Positions 24,961 through 35,533 of a stretch of DNA of 64,000 bases are shown here, in pieces. Position numbers and translations under genes: made by a program. Position 1 is the stretch's first letter; every line of letters starts with the position of its first letter. This DNA is from Dryomyza anilis (lineage: Eukaryota > Arthropoda > Insecta > Diptera > Dryomyzidae): contig OX638131.1 of NCBI GenBank assembly GCA_951804985.1, positions 1,736,001 through 1,800,000 on the forward strand, given 5' to 3'. The notes beneath the pieces were generated by a model, which saw only the letters and a program-made list of their open reading frames with translations, made no database searches and was not told the DNA's origin.

Positions 24961-25540
24961 TGTGCAAATTCGAATTTATTTAATTTACCTGCGGTTTCTG
25001 CTCATTACATAATTTTGCTAAATTATTTTAGAATCAATGCGACCAGCCGACCGATAGCTTGACCTCTCTGTGGCTTAGCAGTTGGGTTAGGTGTTATTAA
25101 AACATTCCTTTATCTCAGTTGCAGTGCCTTAAATATAAATATAAATTTTTTGATTTAACATTTAGAGATCACATTGGAGTACCAATCCATAGTGAGATTT
25201 TGTAGTTTCTATCTATCTCGAAAATGATCCAAATCTCGTATTGATCTCGATTCTTTAAAGTAATACAAAATGATTTTCAAATTTCCGTATTCAATCTCTA
25301 AAATTTATCAAACACTATTAGAAATTTACCCTATTAAGGTAGATCATGACCACATCAAGTTCTCCATGTAACTAGTCGTATTACGATAACATAAAACAAG
25401 CATAATATACACTCTGCCTAATAGGTGTAGGCTATAAATATAATGATCAGATTCTGATGACTCTAGCACCATTTATTTGTTAGCTATAATGAATTCACTA
25501 TTTCGTCAATGTAGAATAAATTACGAAAACCAATTTATAA
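24961..25540. other. AT-rich spacer
   Basis: No feature recognised. Confidence 0.35.
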
Positions 25541-27240
25541 ATCTTAATATGGACGGATAAAAATATTATGATGGAAATAAATGAATCATGGTTTGCAGAA
25601 CAACATTTTTTAATATGATGTATATATTTTACATGTGAAAAGGAACCTTTTAGGACAGACTTTTCGGAATATGACAAGGAAAAAATTCAATGATAAATTA
25701 GTTCCCTATCCCTTAATTTTTTGTAGTCATTAATATTATAAATTGTTCATGAATGGTTTTAATTTATGGTTAACAGATAAAAAACATTGATATGATGTTT
25801 TTATTCATAAATATTATGAATTTTAAGATATTTTCAGCAATTAACACAAGCAAAAATAATTTCACCAATAACCAGTATTCATCATATTAGTGAATTCATT
25901 AAATTTGTTTCCATTTACACATTTATGCATTTATAATTCTTATACGAGTTATAATATTTAATTGCTAATTATGCGAAGACTCCATTTCATTATATTAATG
26001 AACAAGTGTACATCATATTGATGAATTTTGTTCATCCAACCATATTAATTTAAATATCACAAATCTTATAAGAATTATAAATACATAAATGTGTATATGG
26101 AGAAAAATTTTAGTTGGAAATTTGATGTTACAAAAAATATAGAAAAAAAAACTAAAAAAGACGATTTTAGTTCAATGAATGAAATCATCAATATGATGAA
26201 TACTGGTTGTTGGTGACATTTTTTGTGTGTGTGCAGATTCATCATATGGAAGATTTCATTCATTGAATTAAAAATTAATGTTTTTCATGACGTTCTTAAA
26301 CCACAAATTTACCAACACAAATGTGTCTTCATTTGCACATTTATGTAGTTATAATTCTTATAAGGTTTATGTTATTCCATTGTTAAATACTGCTTGCTTG
26401 ATTTATTAAGGACTAGTTTTTCAGTCACATTTCCAAATAAAACGTAGTTTAAACCATACATATCTTATTATTGGTATAGTCAATATTTTACAAATATTTA
26501 AAATGCCATATTTACTGATTATTAATTGCATATGTGTCTGTAAAATTTAAAGACTTTCGGCCGTTTGGTTTAGATATTATAGACGTTTTAATAATTTGGA
26601 AAAGTTTATAAATAAGCACTGAAAAATTTGGCCTAAATGTTATTTTTTGTAATTTGAAATATTCTCTCGTTTATTTTGACAAAACTAAAAAAATAAATTT
26701 CAATATAAATTAATTATTGGAAATTAATTTCATATTTTTCCAAAAAAAAAAATAATAATTAAAAAAAATGTTTGAACAAAAAAATGTTATTTGAAAAAAA
26801 AAACAACATTACGAAAAAAAAAATATTTTCTAAAGAAATAAAAAATATTTGGATTTTTGGAATTTTTTTTTTTTCAAAAACTTTTTTTTGAAAAAAAAAT
26901 TCTTTAAATATTTTTTTTTTATAAATTTTAATTATGAACAAACTATGAATGTTGAACAAGCATTATACATATAAGAAATAAGAACCACTCGAGAATTCTA
27001 ACTATGGAAAGAATGAGCGAAAAAATAGATATTTTGATTTGAATTTGGTTTGATGAACATCTTCAATATGATGTACATGTATTTTATGCTTTTTCACTCA
27101 TTTATCAAATTGATAATGAATACATAACATTTATGATTTGTAGTTATCAAAATTATGAATTATTCTTCAATACAATGAATCACGATTTGAAGAACGAAAT
27201 TCATCAATGCGATTAAGATTAATTTTTCTGTGTTTTAAAA
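25541..27240. mobile_element. cluster of TGATGAA foldback elements
   Basis: At least three diverged copies or halves (about 25,560-25,860; 25,860-26,420; 26,690-27,235) with ATGATGAA/TTCATCAT arms. Mirrored ATTCTTATACGAGTTATAAT / CTTATAAGAATTATAAATAC words occur, plus an A/T core at about 26,740-26,920. The last ends ATTTTTCTGTGTTTT near 27,235. Confidence 0.6.
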
Positions 27241-27395
27241 ACGAACGTTTTCAACCAGATAATCAGTTTTTTTTGTATATTGGCGACAATAAGGGAATTA
27301 TGAAAACAAATGATGTGTTGAATATGATAATAAAAATAGCTGACAATCAGCCCTCATATTTCTTATGCATTTCATTTCTTTTAAATTCATTTACA

Positions 27396-27655
27396 CTGAA
27401 AAAATCTTCAAGATAATTGTGCACCAAATACCAGATAAATCAATCGTAGTTTTCGCATATACTTTCTCAAAAGAAGCACAATTTTTTCAGTCATTCATCA
27501 CATTGATGAAAAATTCTTCAGTCATTTATCAAATTGACGAAGTAACGTTGATGTTTTGTCGGGATCAATATAATGAATTGTACATCAATACAACGAATCA
27601 TGATTTCAAAAACGACATTCATCAATATGAGGAGCATTTAGTTTCTCTGTATTTT
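27396..27655. mobile_element. TGATGAA-type element, diverged copy
   Basis: Begins ACACTGAAAAAATCTTCAAG and ends AGTTTCTCTGTATTTTTG, with CATCACATTGATGAAAAATT inside. A 162-codon frame runs through it and into flanking DNA; it is not taken as a gene. Confidence 0.5.
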
Positions 27656-27879
27656 TGTTCTTATATCTTAAGATTTAATTTTTCATTGAATGATTTAATT
27701 GTTGCGATCAAAACTAGGTGCTCTGCTGTTAAAGATTGCCGCAGTTTAAAAACAAAAGGACTTCAGCCACAGAATTCTGCGGAATACCTTGAATGCTTCG
27801 CACTATTTAGCTGCCGCATAACTTACAAAATGCTCGTTCTGATGCCTAAATGAGACACGAATGCGTCGATGATGGCGCA

Positions 27880-28620
27880 ATAAAAATTCGCAAAATATTT
27901 TTGTGATTTACTGCACATGCACGCCAAACATTTGCTACAAATAACTCAATCCTCTGGAACCGCGCAGCCAGCCAGCCACTTGCGACTGGAAGATCGCGAT
28001 CAAGATCGAGATCGAGATGAAGTTGACGATGGCGATGGAGAGGCAGTCGGAATTCGCAGTGGCCGGCCGCAAAGCGAATATTGTGTGCAATTTAATTATG
28101 ACAACATGACATCGCATCGCTTGCAATACAACACTTTGTCGATTTTAATTGCAGCACGGATCGCACGCTCGGAGATCTCGACGGTTCATCGGTGGACAAC
28201 GATGCGCGAACAGCACAGGCGGCGGGGAGACAGACGCATGGAACGGCCGTCCATCTGTCTGATTGCCTGCCTGCCTATCTGTCTGTCTTTCAATTTCAAA
28301 GTACGTCCGTCTGTTGTGCTCTGCTTGACTCGAAAGACAAATAACGCGCGGCAGAGACAGCGGCAGAGGCAGTCCGTGGACGGTAGCACGACTTGACGAT
28401 TTCAGGCACGTGATCACGCAGTTGGATTTTCGTATTTAATGTTTTATGGTTTTAAATCGCTTCTTAACGAGCGTTTATGTACGCAAAATGATTTTTTAAA
28501 TTGTGCAATTTAAGTGGATTTAGCACTCGAACGATACGAGTCTCTATGTCTGTCTGTCTGCCTGTATCTCTGTCCTCCGGTCTGTCTGTCTGTGCGTGCG
28601 ATGCTTTTAATCTTGCCTCC
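27880..28620. other. GC-richer unique block
   Basis: CpG-containing with GATCGAGATCGAGATG-like runs and several TGTCTGTCTG stretches; frames on both strands unremarkable. Confidence 0.3.
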
Positions 28621-28739
28621 GCATTAATAGAGTGATATTTTTTATAAGTTTTGAATTTTTTGCAAAAATTAGCATCGTTGCCAATGTCGGTGATGTTTCT
28701 GTGGTTATGGCATCAAGTGGTGAACTCGGTTAATTCAGT

Positions 28740-29110
28740 CATAGCGGATACTAATTTAGTGCACATAATTAGTAACGTCAAACTGACATCTTGATATTAA
28801 AAAGTAAATAAAGTGAGTAAAGTTAGGTCACATTTGAAATTTTGTAGTGAAATTAATGGTAATTTAGTAGTTAATAATTATTACTACTATTAAAATTGGT
28901 CAATGGGATGCATAGTATAAAAACATTAGTATAAAAACATTAAAACAAGAGTATTTATGCCTTTAACGTCAATAATATTAATGGTACTCAATGTTTCTAA
29001 TTCATTGAACAACTTTTGAATTAATATAAAAAAAACGATTAATACTTGAACCATAACATCAATGGTCAATCCATTAAGTAATTAATGGGACATTTATTCA
29101 GTGTGTAGGG
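28740..29110. repeat. AT-rich interspersed sequence related to the ACTCAGAAAA family
   Basis: Contains CTATTAAAATTGGTCAATGG and ends GGGACATTTATTCAGTGTG, echoing the inner arm and terminus of the elements at 42-58 kb; diverged. Confidence 0.4.
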
Positions 29111-29292
29111 ATGTCAAAACCGGGTTCTTGGCTAAAATTAGTTCCGAAAACTGACCTCGAGATCGCCGTGAACTCATGTAAATTTGGAATTTTTAAAAAG
29201 TATTTTTATAAGATCTTTTTTAACAATAAAAGCCTTGTAATCTTTTAAAAACTAATTCGCATCTATATTATACTACAATTCGTTCTAAAATG

Positions 29293-30656
29293 TACACAGA
29301 AGTTTTTTCAAAAATAAAAAAAAAATGTTGAAAAGTTTTTTTTTAATTTTCGGACAATAATTTTTTTTTTCTAAAATACATTTTTTTGAAAAGAAATTTT
29401 ATTTTTGTGTTGAAATTTTATGTTTTTTTCAAAAATTTTTTTTTTAAATGAATTTTTGTTTTTTTTAATTTTTGGACAATACATTTTTTTTTCGGACAAA
29501 CACTTTTTTTTAAAGGGTTTTCAACAGGGACGCTACAAAAGTAGAGCGACAGGGACAGCAAACGACGCCATATTTCTTGCCGCTCTTTTGACATTTCTCT
29601 TCAGTAAGGTTTGCCATTTCATGATGGAAGATGTACGAATTCGAATTTCGGTAGTAAATTTTAATAATTTCGACTCGTTGTTGGCCGTATATCTTTCCAT
29701 CATGAAATAGCAAACCTTACTGAAGAGAATGAAAAAAAGTTTGTAGCGCTCTTATTGAAAACCCCTTTATATTAGTTTTTTGAAAAAAAATGTATCTGAT
29801 TATTTTTTAATACATTTTTAAAGAATTTTTTTTCGAATTATTTTCTAAATTTTTTTTTTTTAATTATTCATCGATATTATGATATATGCATCAGTCTGAC
29901 GATTCAAATTCATTGTATTGAATAGTTCGTTCATATATAAATATAATGAATGTATTCAGCAATATATCATTTAAGAACGGTGGTATCAATGTAATGAATC
30001 TGGTAGTTGGCGACAAAATTCTTAATATTTATGAATAAATTTATCATAATGATGAATTTTTCGGACAACAAAAAAATTGTTCCGAAAAAAAAATTAAAAA
30101 AAAAAATTCCAAAAAAAAATTGTTTTGATAAAAAAAATTCGAAAAAATAAAAATTGTTCGAAAACATTTTTTTTTTTGGATTTTTTTTTTTTCAAAATTA
30201 ATTTTTTTATAAATATAAGTGTTAATAAAATTAACAAAAAGTTGTAATTATAATAAATATATTATAAAACATTTTACTAATTTATGCATGTCGAGCAAGC
30301 TTTATATAAGAAATAACACACAAGAACTACTTGAGAACTGAGAAGTACGGCAAAAAATAAACGAAAAAAAAAATATTTTGATATAAATTTGGTTTAATGA
30401 ACACCGTTCTTCCATATGATGAACATATATGTTGTATTTTATATATTGGTTCATTATTATGATGAAACGTATTCATCACATGCAGTTCATCATATTGAAG
30501 AACACTTTTTCGACAGTTACCAAGCGTTCTTCATATTTATGATAACATTCATAGCATTGATGGCGTTAGTCATTAATATTATGAATGGTTTTTCAATACA
30601 ATGAATCATAGTTTGAAGAACGGAATTCATCGAAATGATGTACTTTTTTTCTGTGT
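29293..30656. mobile_element. TGATGAA foldback element, long composite copy
   Basis: Begins ACACAGAAGTTTTTTC and ends TTTTTTTCTGTGTGG. It contains A/T homopolymer cores at about 29,300-29,500, 29,770-29,860 and 30,060-30,200, and mirrored TGATGAA arms. The nested foldback at 29,513-29,768 interrupts it. The right 480 bp closely matches 18,620-19,035. The outer boundary on the left is inferred. Confidence 0.55.
29513..29768. mobile_element. nested foldback element with AAGGGGTTTTCAA ends
   Basis: AAAGGGTTTTCAACAGGGAC near 29,513 is mirrored by TTATTGAAAACCCCTTT at about 29,752-29,768. The inner arms are longer and better: CTCTTCAGTAAGGTTTGCCA followed by TTTCATGATGGAAGAT (about 29,598-29,634) versus ATCTTTCCATCATGAAATAG and CAAACCTTACTGAAGAG (about 29,691-29,728). 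Non-coding, inserted in the AT-rich element. Confidence 0.75.
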
Positions 30657-30739
30657 GGTACAAACAGACAGTTCAAGTCACATTTAGCGCAGAAAATAAA
30701 AAAAAGAATATCCAATAAATAAAATATTTGGTTTTAATA

Positions 30740-31446
30740 TTAAAAAGTAATTTTATTGTTCAAAATTTTCTTAAGCAATTAAATTAATAAAAATAATCCT
30801 TTAAAATTAAATGCATCAAAAAGAAAGTGCATTTTGAAACAAACAGTTTTTCATTTCACATAAGCGTTATGTACATTATATATATATATATCAATAAATT
30901 CTTCTATAAACGTAGGCTAAAACGTAGACTTGGGTCAAGAAACACTTAAAGTAATTCAAATATCATACGATTCTGGTGTCCACTACATTGCCCCACCCAA
31001 CATCGTTATTATTATTATTAAAAACTAAATTAACATTAGTGATTGTACATAAATTAATACTTACATGGTACCCGGTATATGGTACGTATTATGTATATAG
31101 TTTCTATATATTTTTATCTTAGCCTACACGCGATTTGATATTTTTGATTTCTCGAGAATAACTTTAAATGTTGGAATAAAGACTTTGGTTTTCAACGAAC
31201 TAACTATGTTTTGTAGCACTTCCGCTCGGTCGGTCGGTGATTCTGCCCCCACCATATCTTATGTTTGCATAAATAACTTACAATCGGTTTGTACAATACA
31301 ACTTAACAAATATCAACAACCTACAATAGTTTGCTATAATTATGAATATCTCTCCCGTTATTACACGTTGTTCGTACAGCTTCTGTAAACTCTGTGAATC
31401 CTAGTTCCACCATTATCGATCCACCACAGCGCGAAGTTTTCATTTT
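30740..31446 (-). other. ham: probable hamlet 3' UTR
   Basis: About 700 nt downstream of the hamlet stop with mixed base composition and no long tandem array. A minus-strand AATAAA (TTTATT at 30,752-30,757 on the plus strand) and a nearby ATTAAA give a plausible cleavage region near 30.73 kb. This is just before the AT-rich palindromic element ending at 30,656. The end is an inference from signals only. Confidence 0.4.
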
Positions 31447-32565
31447 CTACGCACTGACTTCAATGGTCTCGTTGTTGTTGACTGAGTCCTTATCATTGTC
31501 CCCTATGGATGAGGTTCTGGAGACAGACAGTTCATTCTCGGCATCGCTGGCTGCGTAGTCGGTATCATTCTCGCCGCCTCCTAGGCTCGTGGGCGTATAG
31601 AGATCCTCGTTGTACGTCACTCGACCCATGAAAGAACGAATTTCGTCAAAGTAGGAATCTTCGCGGTCGGCTTCATTTGACGATGGTGAATCGCCGAGTC
31701 CAATACCAAGTCCAGTTGTATCGGCCTCGTGCTTTTTGAGATGACGATCGAGATTAGTTTGCTGACCAAAGCACCGATCGCACAGATGACAACGGAAAGG
31801 GCGCTCCTTGTTGTGGATATTGCGTACGTGACGCTGCAGATTCGACGATATACTAAATGCTCGGTCGCAGTACTTGCACGTGTATGGCTGCTCCCCGGTG
31901 TGCGTACGCAAATGACGGGTCAAGTTGGCGGAACGTGGGAACACTTTTCCGCAGAACTTGCAGGTGTAGCGATCCTTAATCTTGCCGGAGGCAGCTGACA
32001 GCACACCGGTGGAAAGGCTTCCCGCTGCCATTAGAGCTTCGCGGAATGCTGGTTCGGGCGGAAACGGTCCATTGCTAGAGTGAAGCAAGTTATCAAAGGC
32101 TGGCCGTCCGCCCATTGGTCCTAAAAAAGGAAACGGCCGTTGAAATGTCATGCGTGTACGGTAAAATTCTTCCAGGATCATGGGGTGAATCGGACGTGGA
32201 CATGCCATGGCAGATGGACTATTTCCGTTGAGCATTGCAATGGGTGCGCTATTTGGTGGTGATGGTGATGGCGTGGGTCCAGGAGACACTGAAGCTCGGG
32301 GGCTGTCGTGGAACGAGTTGCGTGAAGATTGCGAGACTGGACGCTTTGCAGACGAAGGCCGATCTTGATCTTTCTCAGACAACGCATCTAGATGCTCCTT
32401 TTCATCATGACTGTGATTCGATTTTAAATCGGCAGTGGTGCTGTTACTCTCCGTGCGTTTGCGTTTCCGGCTCGTAGTAAGATCGAGGGGTTGCTCAGCG
32501 GAGGCACGGTTAATTGTTGGGCTCAAATCCGTTGGTGGTGGAGTGGACACTATATCAATAGGCTT
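31447..32565 (-). CDS. ham: hamlet terminal coding exon G (CtBP motif and fingers 7-9)
   Basis: Last coding exon: 372 residues plus the stop. It starts [11 protein letters not shown] after acceptor ttccatttcag. PLDLT at 32,476-32,490 is the CtBP co-repressor docking motif found in Hamlet/Evi1/PRDM16. It is followed by a basic RKRKR stretch that could be a nuclear localisation signal. The second finger cluster lies at about 31,725-31,970: [43 protein letters not shown] (written in part here) and [21 protein letters not shown]. It is the most conserved block of the family and binds a GATGA-type core in Evi1. An acidic, Asp/Ser-rich tail ends in [10 protein letters not shown]. Confidence 0.96.
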   Translation of the reverse strand, partial: KPIDIVSTPPPTDLSPTINRASAEQPLDLTTSRKRKRTESNSTTADLKSNHSHDEKEHLDALSEKDQDRPSSAKRPVSQSSRNSFHDSPRASVSPGPTPSPSPPNSAPIAMLNGNSPSAMACPRPIHPMILEEFYRTRMTFQRPFPFLGPMGGRPAFDNLLHSSNGPFPPEPAFREALMAAGSLSTGVLSAASGKIKDRYTCKFCGKVFPRSANLTRHLRTHTGEQPYTCKYCDRAFSISSNLQRHVRNIHNKERPFRCHLCDRCFGQQTNLDRHLKKHEADTTGLGIGLGDSPSSNEADREDSYFDEIRSFMGRVTYNEDLYTPTSLGGGENDTDYAASDAENELSVSRTSSIGDNDKDSVNNNETIEVSA

Positions 32566-32624
32566 CTGAAATGGAAAATCATAATGAGTACATGCATATT
32601 GTATTTCGCGTGTAGTGATCTTAC
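32566..32624 (-). other. ham: hamlet mini-intron (59 nt)
   Basis: A short intron with donor gtaaga and acceptor ccatttcag, typical of the smallest fly intron class. If retained it would insert extra residues and then read on, since the frame stays open through GTAAGATCAC at its start and ends with CATTTCAGAAG; no functional claim is made. Confidence 0.85.
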
Positions 32625-33602
32625 CTTGTCCTCATCCAATTCCTTGTTCGAGTCCTCGTTTAGAGAAAGAGCACTCTCTTGCTTATCCTCGTCTTCTGGT
32701 TCAATTTTAAGTTCAATCGAGGAACTTGTATCCTCGTCTGATGCAAATGTGGTAGAGTACAGGTTGTTTTTCAAAGCTGGAGAGCTCGTAGCAAACGATT
32801 TACTGTACGAGTCTAGCGAAAATTGTAATGTAGGTTTAATGTCTTGAGACATAGTCTCTTCGTGACGTTTCGAACCATTGCGGTTTTTGTGACCGCCGAA
32901 ATCAACATGTGGCTTCAATGTACTGGGCGGCGAAAGGCTTCTGTTGTGCATGTTTTGTTTCTCCATGGATTCCGTGCGCGGGGGTGGCACTCTCATGTCC
33001 AGATTGTGTTTAGGAAACAACAGTGGAAAGTTCGCTGCGTGAGCCGGACCTTGTGGAAACATGCCTTGCATGCCGTAAGCTCCCGGAAAACCAGGGAAAA
33101 ACGATGTTGGTGGCCGGAACATGAAGAAAGGATTTGGTGGAGTGGCCATGTTGGGTTGCGGTAGACCTGCTGCTGCGGCTGCGGCTGCAACTGATTGCAA
33201 AGTGGCGGCTCGAGAGTGCGCTGACTGCTGCTGCTGTGGCGGCAGATGTGCTCCGGATGGCGTTAGTCCCGACCCAGATTGCGATACAGTCGTAGAATCA
33301 CAGAACCGCTTGTGCTTCGACAGCGATGTCACCGTACTAAAACTCTGACCGCACTTGTTGCACTTGATTTGCATGCGACATTCGGCGTGCATGCGTTTGT
33401 GGCGACAAAGGTTCGAAAACTGAGTGTAGGACTTGAAGCAGATTTCGCACTGGAAGGGCTTCACCGATGAATGGATGTGTGTATGCTGTTTCAGGCCTGA
33501 CGATGTGGCAAATGTCTTTCCGCACTCGGGACACGCGTGACTTCTAGCGCCGACGTGATGGGCACGAATATGTCGCTGTAGATTCGATGGATCACAAAAT
33601 AC
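32625..33602 (-). CDS. ham: hamlet coding exon F (fingers 3-6 and Pro/Ala-rich region)
   Basis: A 978-nt, 326-codon exon in phase 0. It contains the end of finger 3, finger 4 ([17 protein letters not shown]), finger 5 ([21 protein letters not shown]) and finger 6 ([21 protein letters not shown]), which ends in Cys rather than His, a C2HC form also seen in PRDM3/16. The remaining residues are low-complexity: a Gln run, an Ala7 run, [15 protein letters not shown], and an acidic stretch ending ELDEDK. These correspond to the central repressor region of the family. Acceptor ttgtttctttgcag, donor gtaagatc. It is separated from exon G by a 59-nt intron. Confidence 0.95.
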
Positions 33603-35376
33603 CTGCAAAGAAACAAGGTGACTGAGTATGAATGGTTGCGCCGCATTTGTGTGAAATGGAATGTAAATGGTAAATGCCAAAAACGAAGACAATGAGAGGC
33701 CTACCGAGTCGTAACTAATACCTGTCCGTGTGCAATTTCTATGGGCTACCGTTCCAGCAGTGCGAAGTAAGCACCGCAACAGTGTCGGTGTTAGTGATGC
33801 CAATGCTGTTGGTGATGGAGTGCGCGAAGCAACTCAAGCAACCGATACGAAGTTGAAATCGAAATTAATCAATCATCTGGCGAATCAAGAAAACAAACAA
33901 CCCAAACGGTCGCCTAAACGGATCCGGCTAATACACTACCACATAAAAGATTACGCAAATGGAACAGTCGAGCACCACCTCCGTCAATTATTACCTTCAA
34001 TTGCTAGCTATAGTTGTGGCTCACCATTCGCAGCGCACCGCGTAGATCCAGCTATTGTTTGCAAAACGAAACCAGACTGGCGTGCTTCAAACACGATCGA
34101 TACGAATTGAATTCAATTGAATTGAATCGAATCGAATCACTGCTGCCTGCCTGCCTAATCATGCTGTCATAATGCTGCGGCTCTGTGTCAAACGAAGATC
34201 GTAGCAACGCCAACACATCAAATGGGAGCCTTTGTGCTCTGCTCAGACGTAAGGGGCATAATGCATACTTGTAGCTCGTGCTATGATCGAAAAGAGTGCG
34301 CGAGTGGAATGCGAGTGCCCTTCGGGTGTGAGTCAACACCAGGGTAGATCTAATCAAATTCGACAGCCTACTATCTTCTTAAGCCTGCATTGAGTATGCA
34401 CTGTCCTGTCCGAAATGACGTTTGCACGGTTTGTACCGTTTTGACGGATAGAAAAAGAAAGTGACCCAAGATCGATCGCATTGATTCGAATTGAATTGAA
34501 TTCAATTGAACTAAACTGATGTATGTGATGTGTGGCTGCATGAGCATCATTCAGCAGTGTAGCATCTACTGAACATAATTACGAAATTCTTTAGAATTCC
34601 ATTGAATGCGTAACTGTAAAAAGAAACCATTGCACATGTGAATGTTTAACAAAACACTTTGCCAGCCACAAGATTGTAATCAGTGCTCCATTAAGTCATC
34701 TTTGAAGACTGGCTGACTGGCTGGCTAACTGACTGACTGACCAAAAAAAACCGATCGAAGACTGAAACTGTTCCAATTTTTGTTTTTTTACTCTTTCTTT
34801 GCGCTGGCACTTAAGTGCTTTTGATGGTACACGCCCTTAATTGGTGAGCGGTCCGTGGTCCGTGGCTCGTTGTCTGATGTTTGTTCAATTCGAATGCGTT
34901 AAACAATTTGGTAATGCGCGGTAAAAGCCCTGCGGCTATTGATCTGGTTGAAATCAAAAGTTATTGTAACAATCAGCCGTAGCGATGCTTATCGCAAACG
35001 AAGCTGGCTGGCTAGCTGGATGAGGCTCACCGCTTGATCAATCTTCACACTTGAAGCTTGAGAAGCGTGACATTTCATAAATCGTGGACAATAATAGCAG
35101 AGCAAAAAGAAACTGTCACAGACTTGTATAACGTCGCGATCGCCCGTGTTCGATTAAATTTGAATTACGACAGCGTCAACCTTCGGACGGACGGACGGAC
35201 AGTACCATAGAAATACGTCTCGAACAATATACCTACTAAAAGTAAAAAGGAATGCGGTCGGTTGGGATTTATTAGCCCGCGGCAGTGGCCGTCATTGGGC
35301 GCGTTTCGTTTCGTTCCGTCTCGTTTTCCAAGATTTACAACAATTTTAATAATGAGTTATTCACCTCGTCACTTAC
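33603..35376 (-). other. ham: hamlet intron E-F (1.77 kb)
   Basis: Comparatively repeat-poor. It contains a GAATTGAATTCAATTGAATC run at about 34,105-34,135 and TGGCTGGCT/CTGACTGACT runs near 34,710-34,740. A 126-codon plus-strand frame at 33,730-34,110 has no recognised domain. Confidence 0.7.
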
Positions 35377-35533
35377 CTTGGTGCAGTTCTCACAAGGATA
35401 TTTCCTGATATCGTTATGAACCAATGCACGGTGCTTCAACAATAGCGGACGATGACAAAATCGCTTCGAACAGAGCTCGCAGGAAAATTCGTCCCTTCGG
35501 AAGTGGTGCGCACCAACCAAATGGTCGTCCAGG
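35377..35533 (-). CDS. ham: hamlet coding exon E (fingers 1-3)
   Basis: A 157-nt exon completing finger 1 ([10 protein letters not shown]), encoding all of finger 2 (CELCSKRF...[10 protein letters not shown]) and the Cys pair of finger 3 (YPCENCTK). Finger 3 is finished by [16 protein letters not shown] in exon F, so this intron also cuts a finger. The acceptor is ccatttcag and the donor gtaagt with phase 0. Fingers 1-6 correspond to the N-terminal DNA-binding cluster of the Evi1/PRDM16 family. Confidence 0.93.

Noticed and set aside
27365..27853. 162-codon plus-strand frame
   Set aside because: Runs through a diverged TGATGAA-type element into flanking sequence; no domain and no splice support.
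33730..34110. 126-codon plus-strand frame in a hamlet intron
   Set aside because: Lies antisense in an intron, with no known domain; expected length by chance in such DNA.
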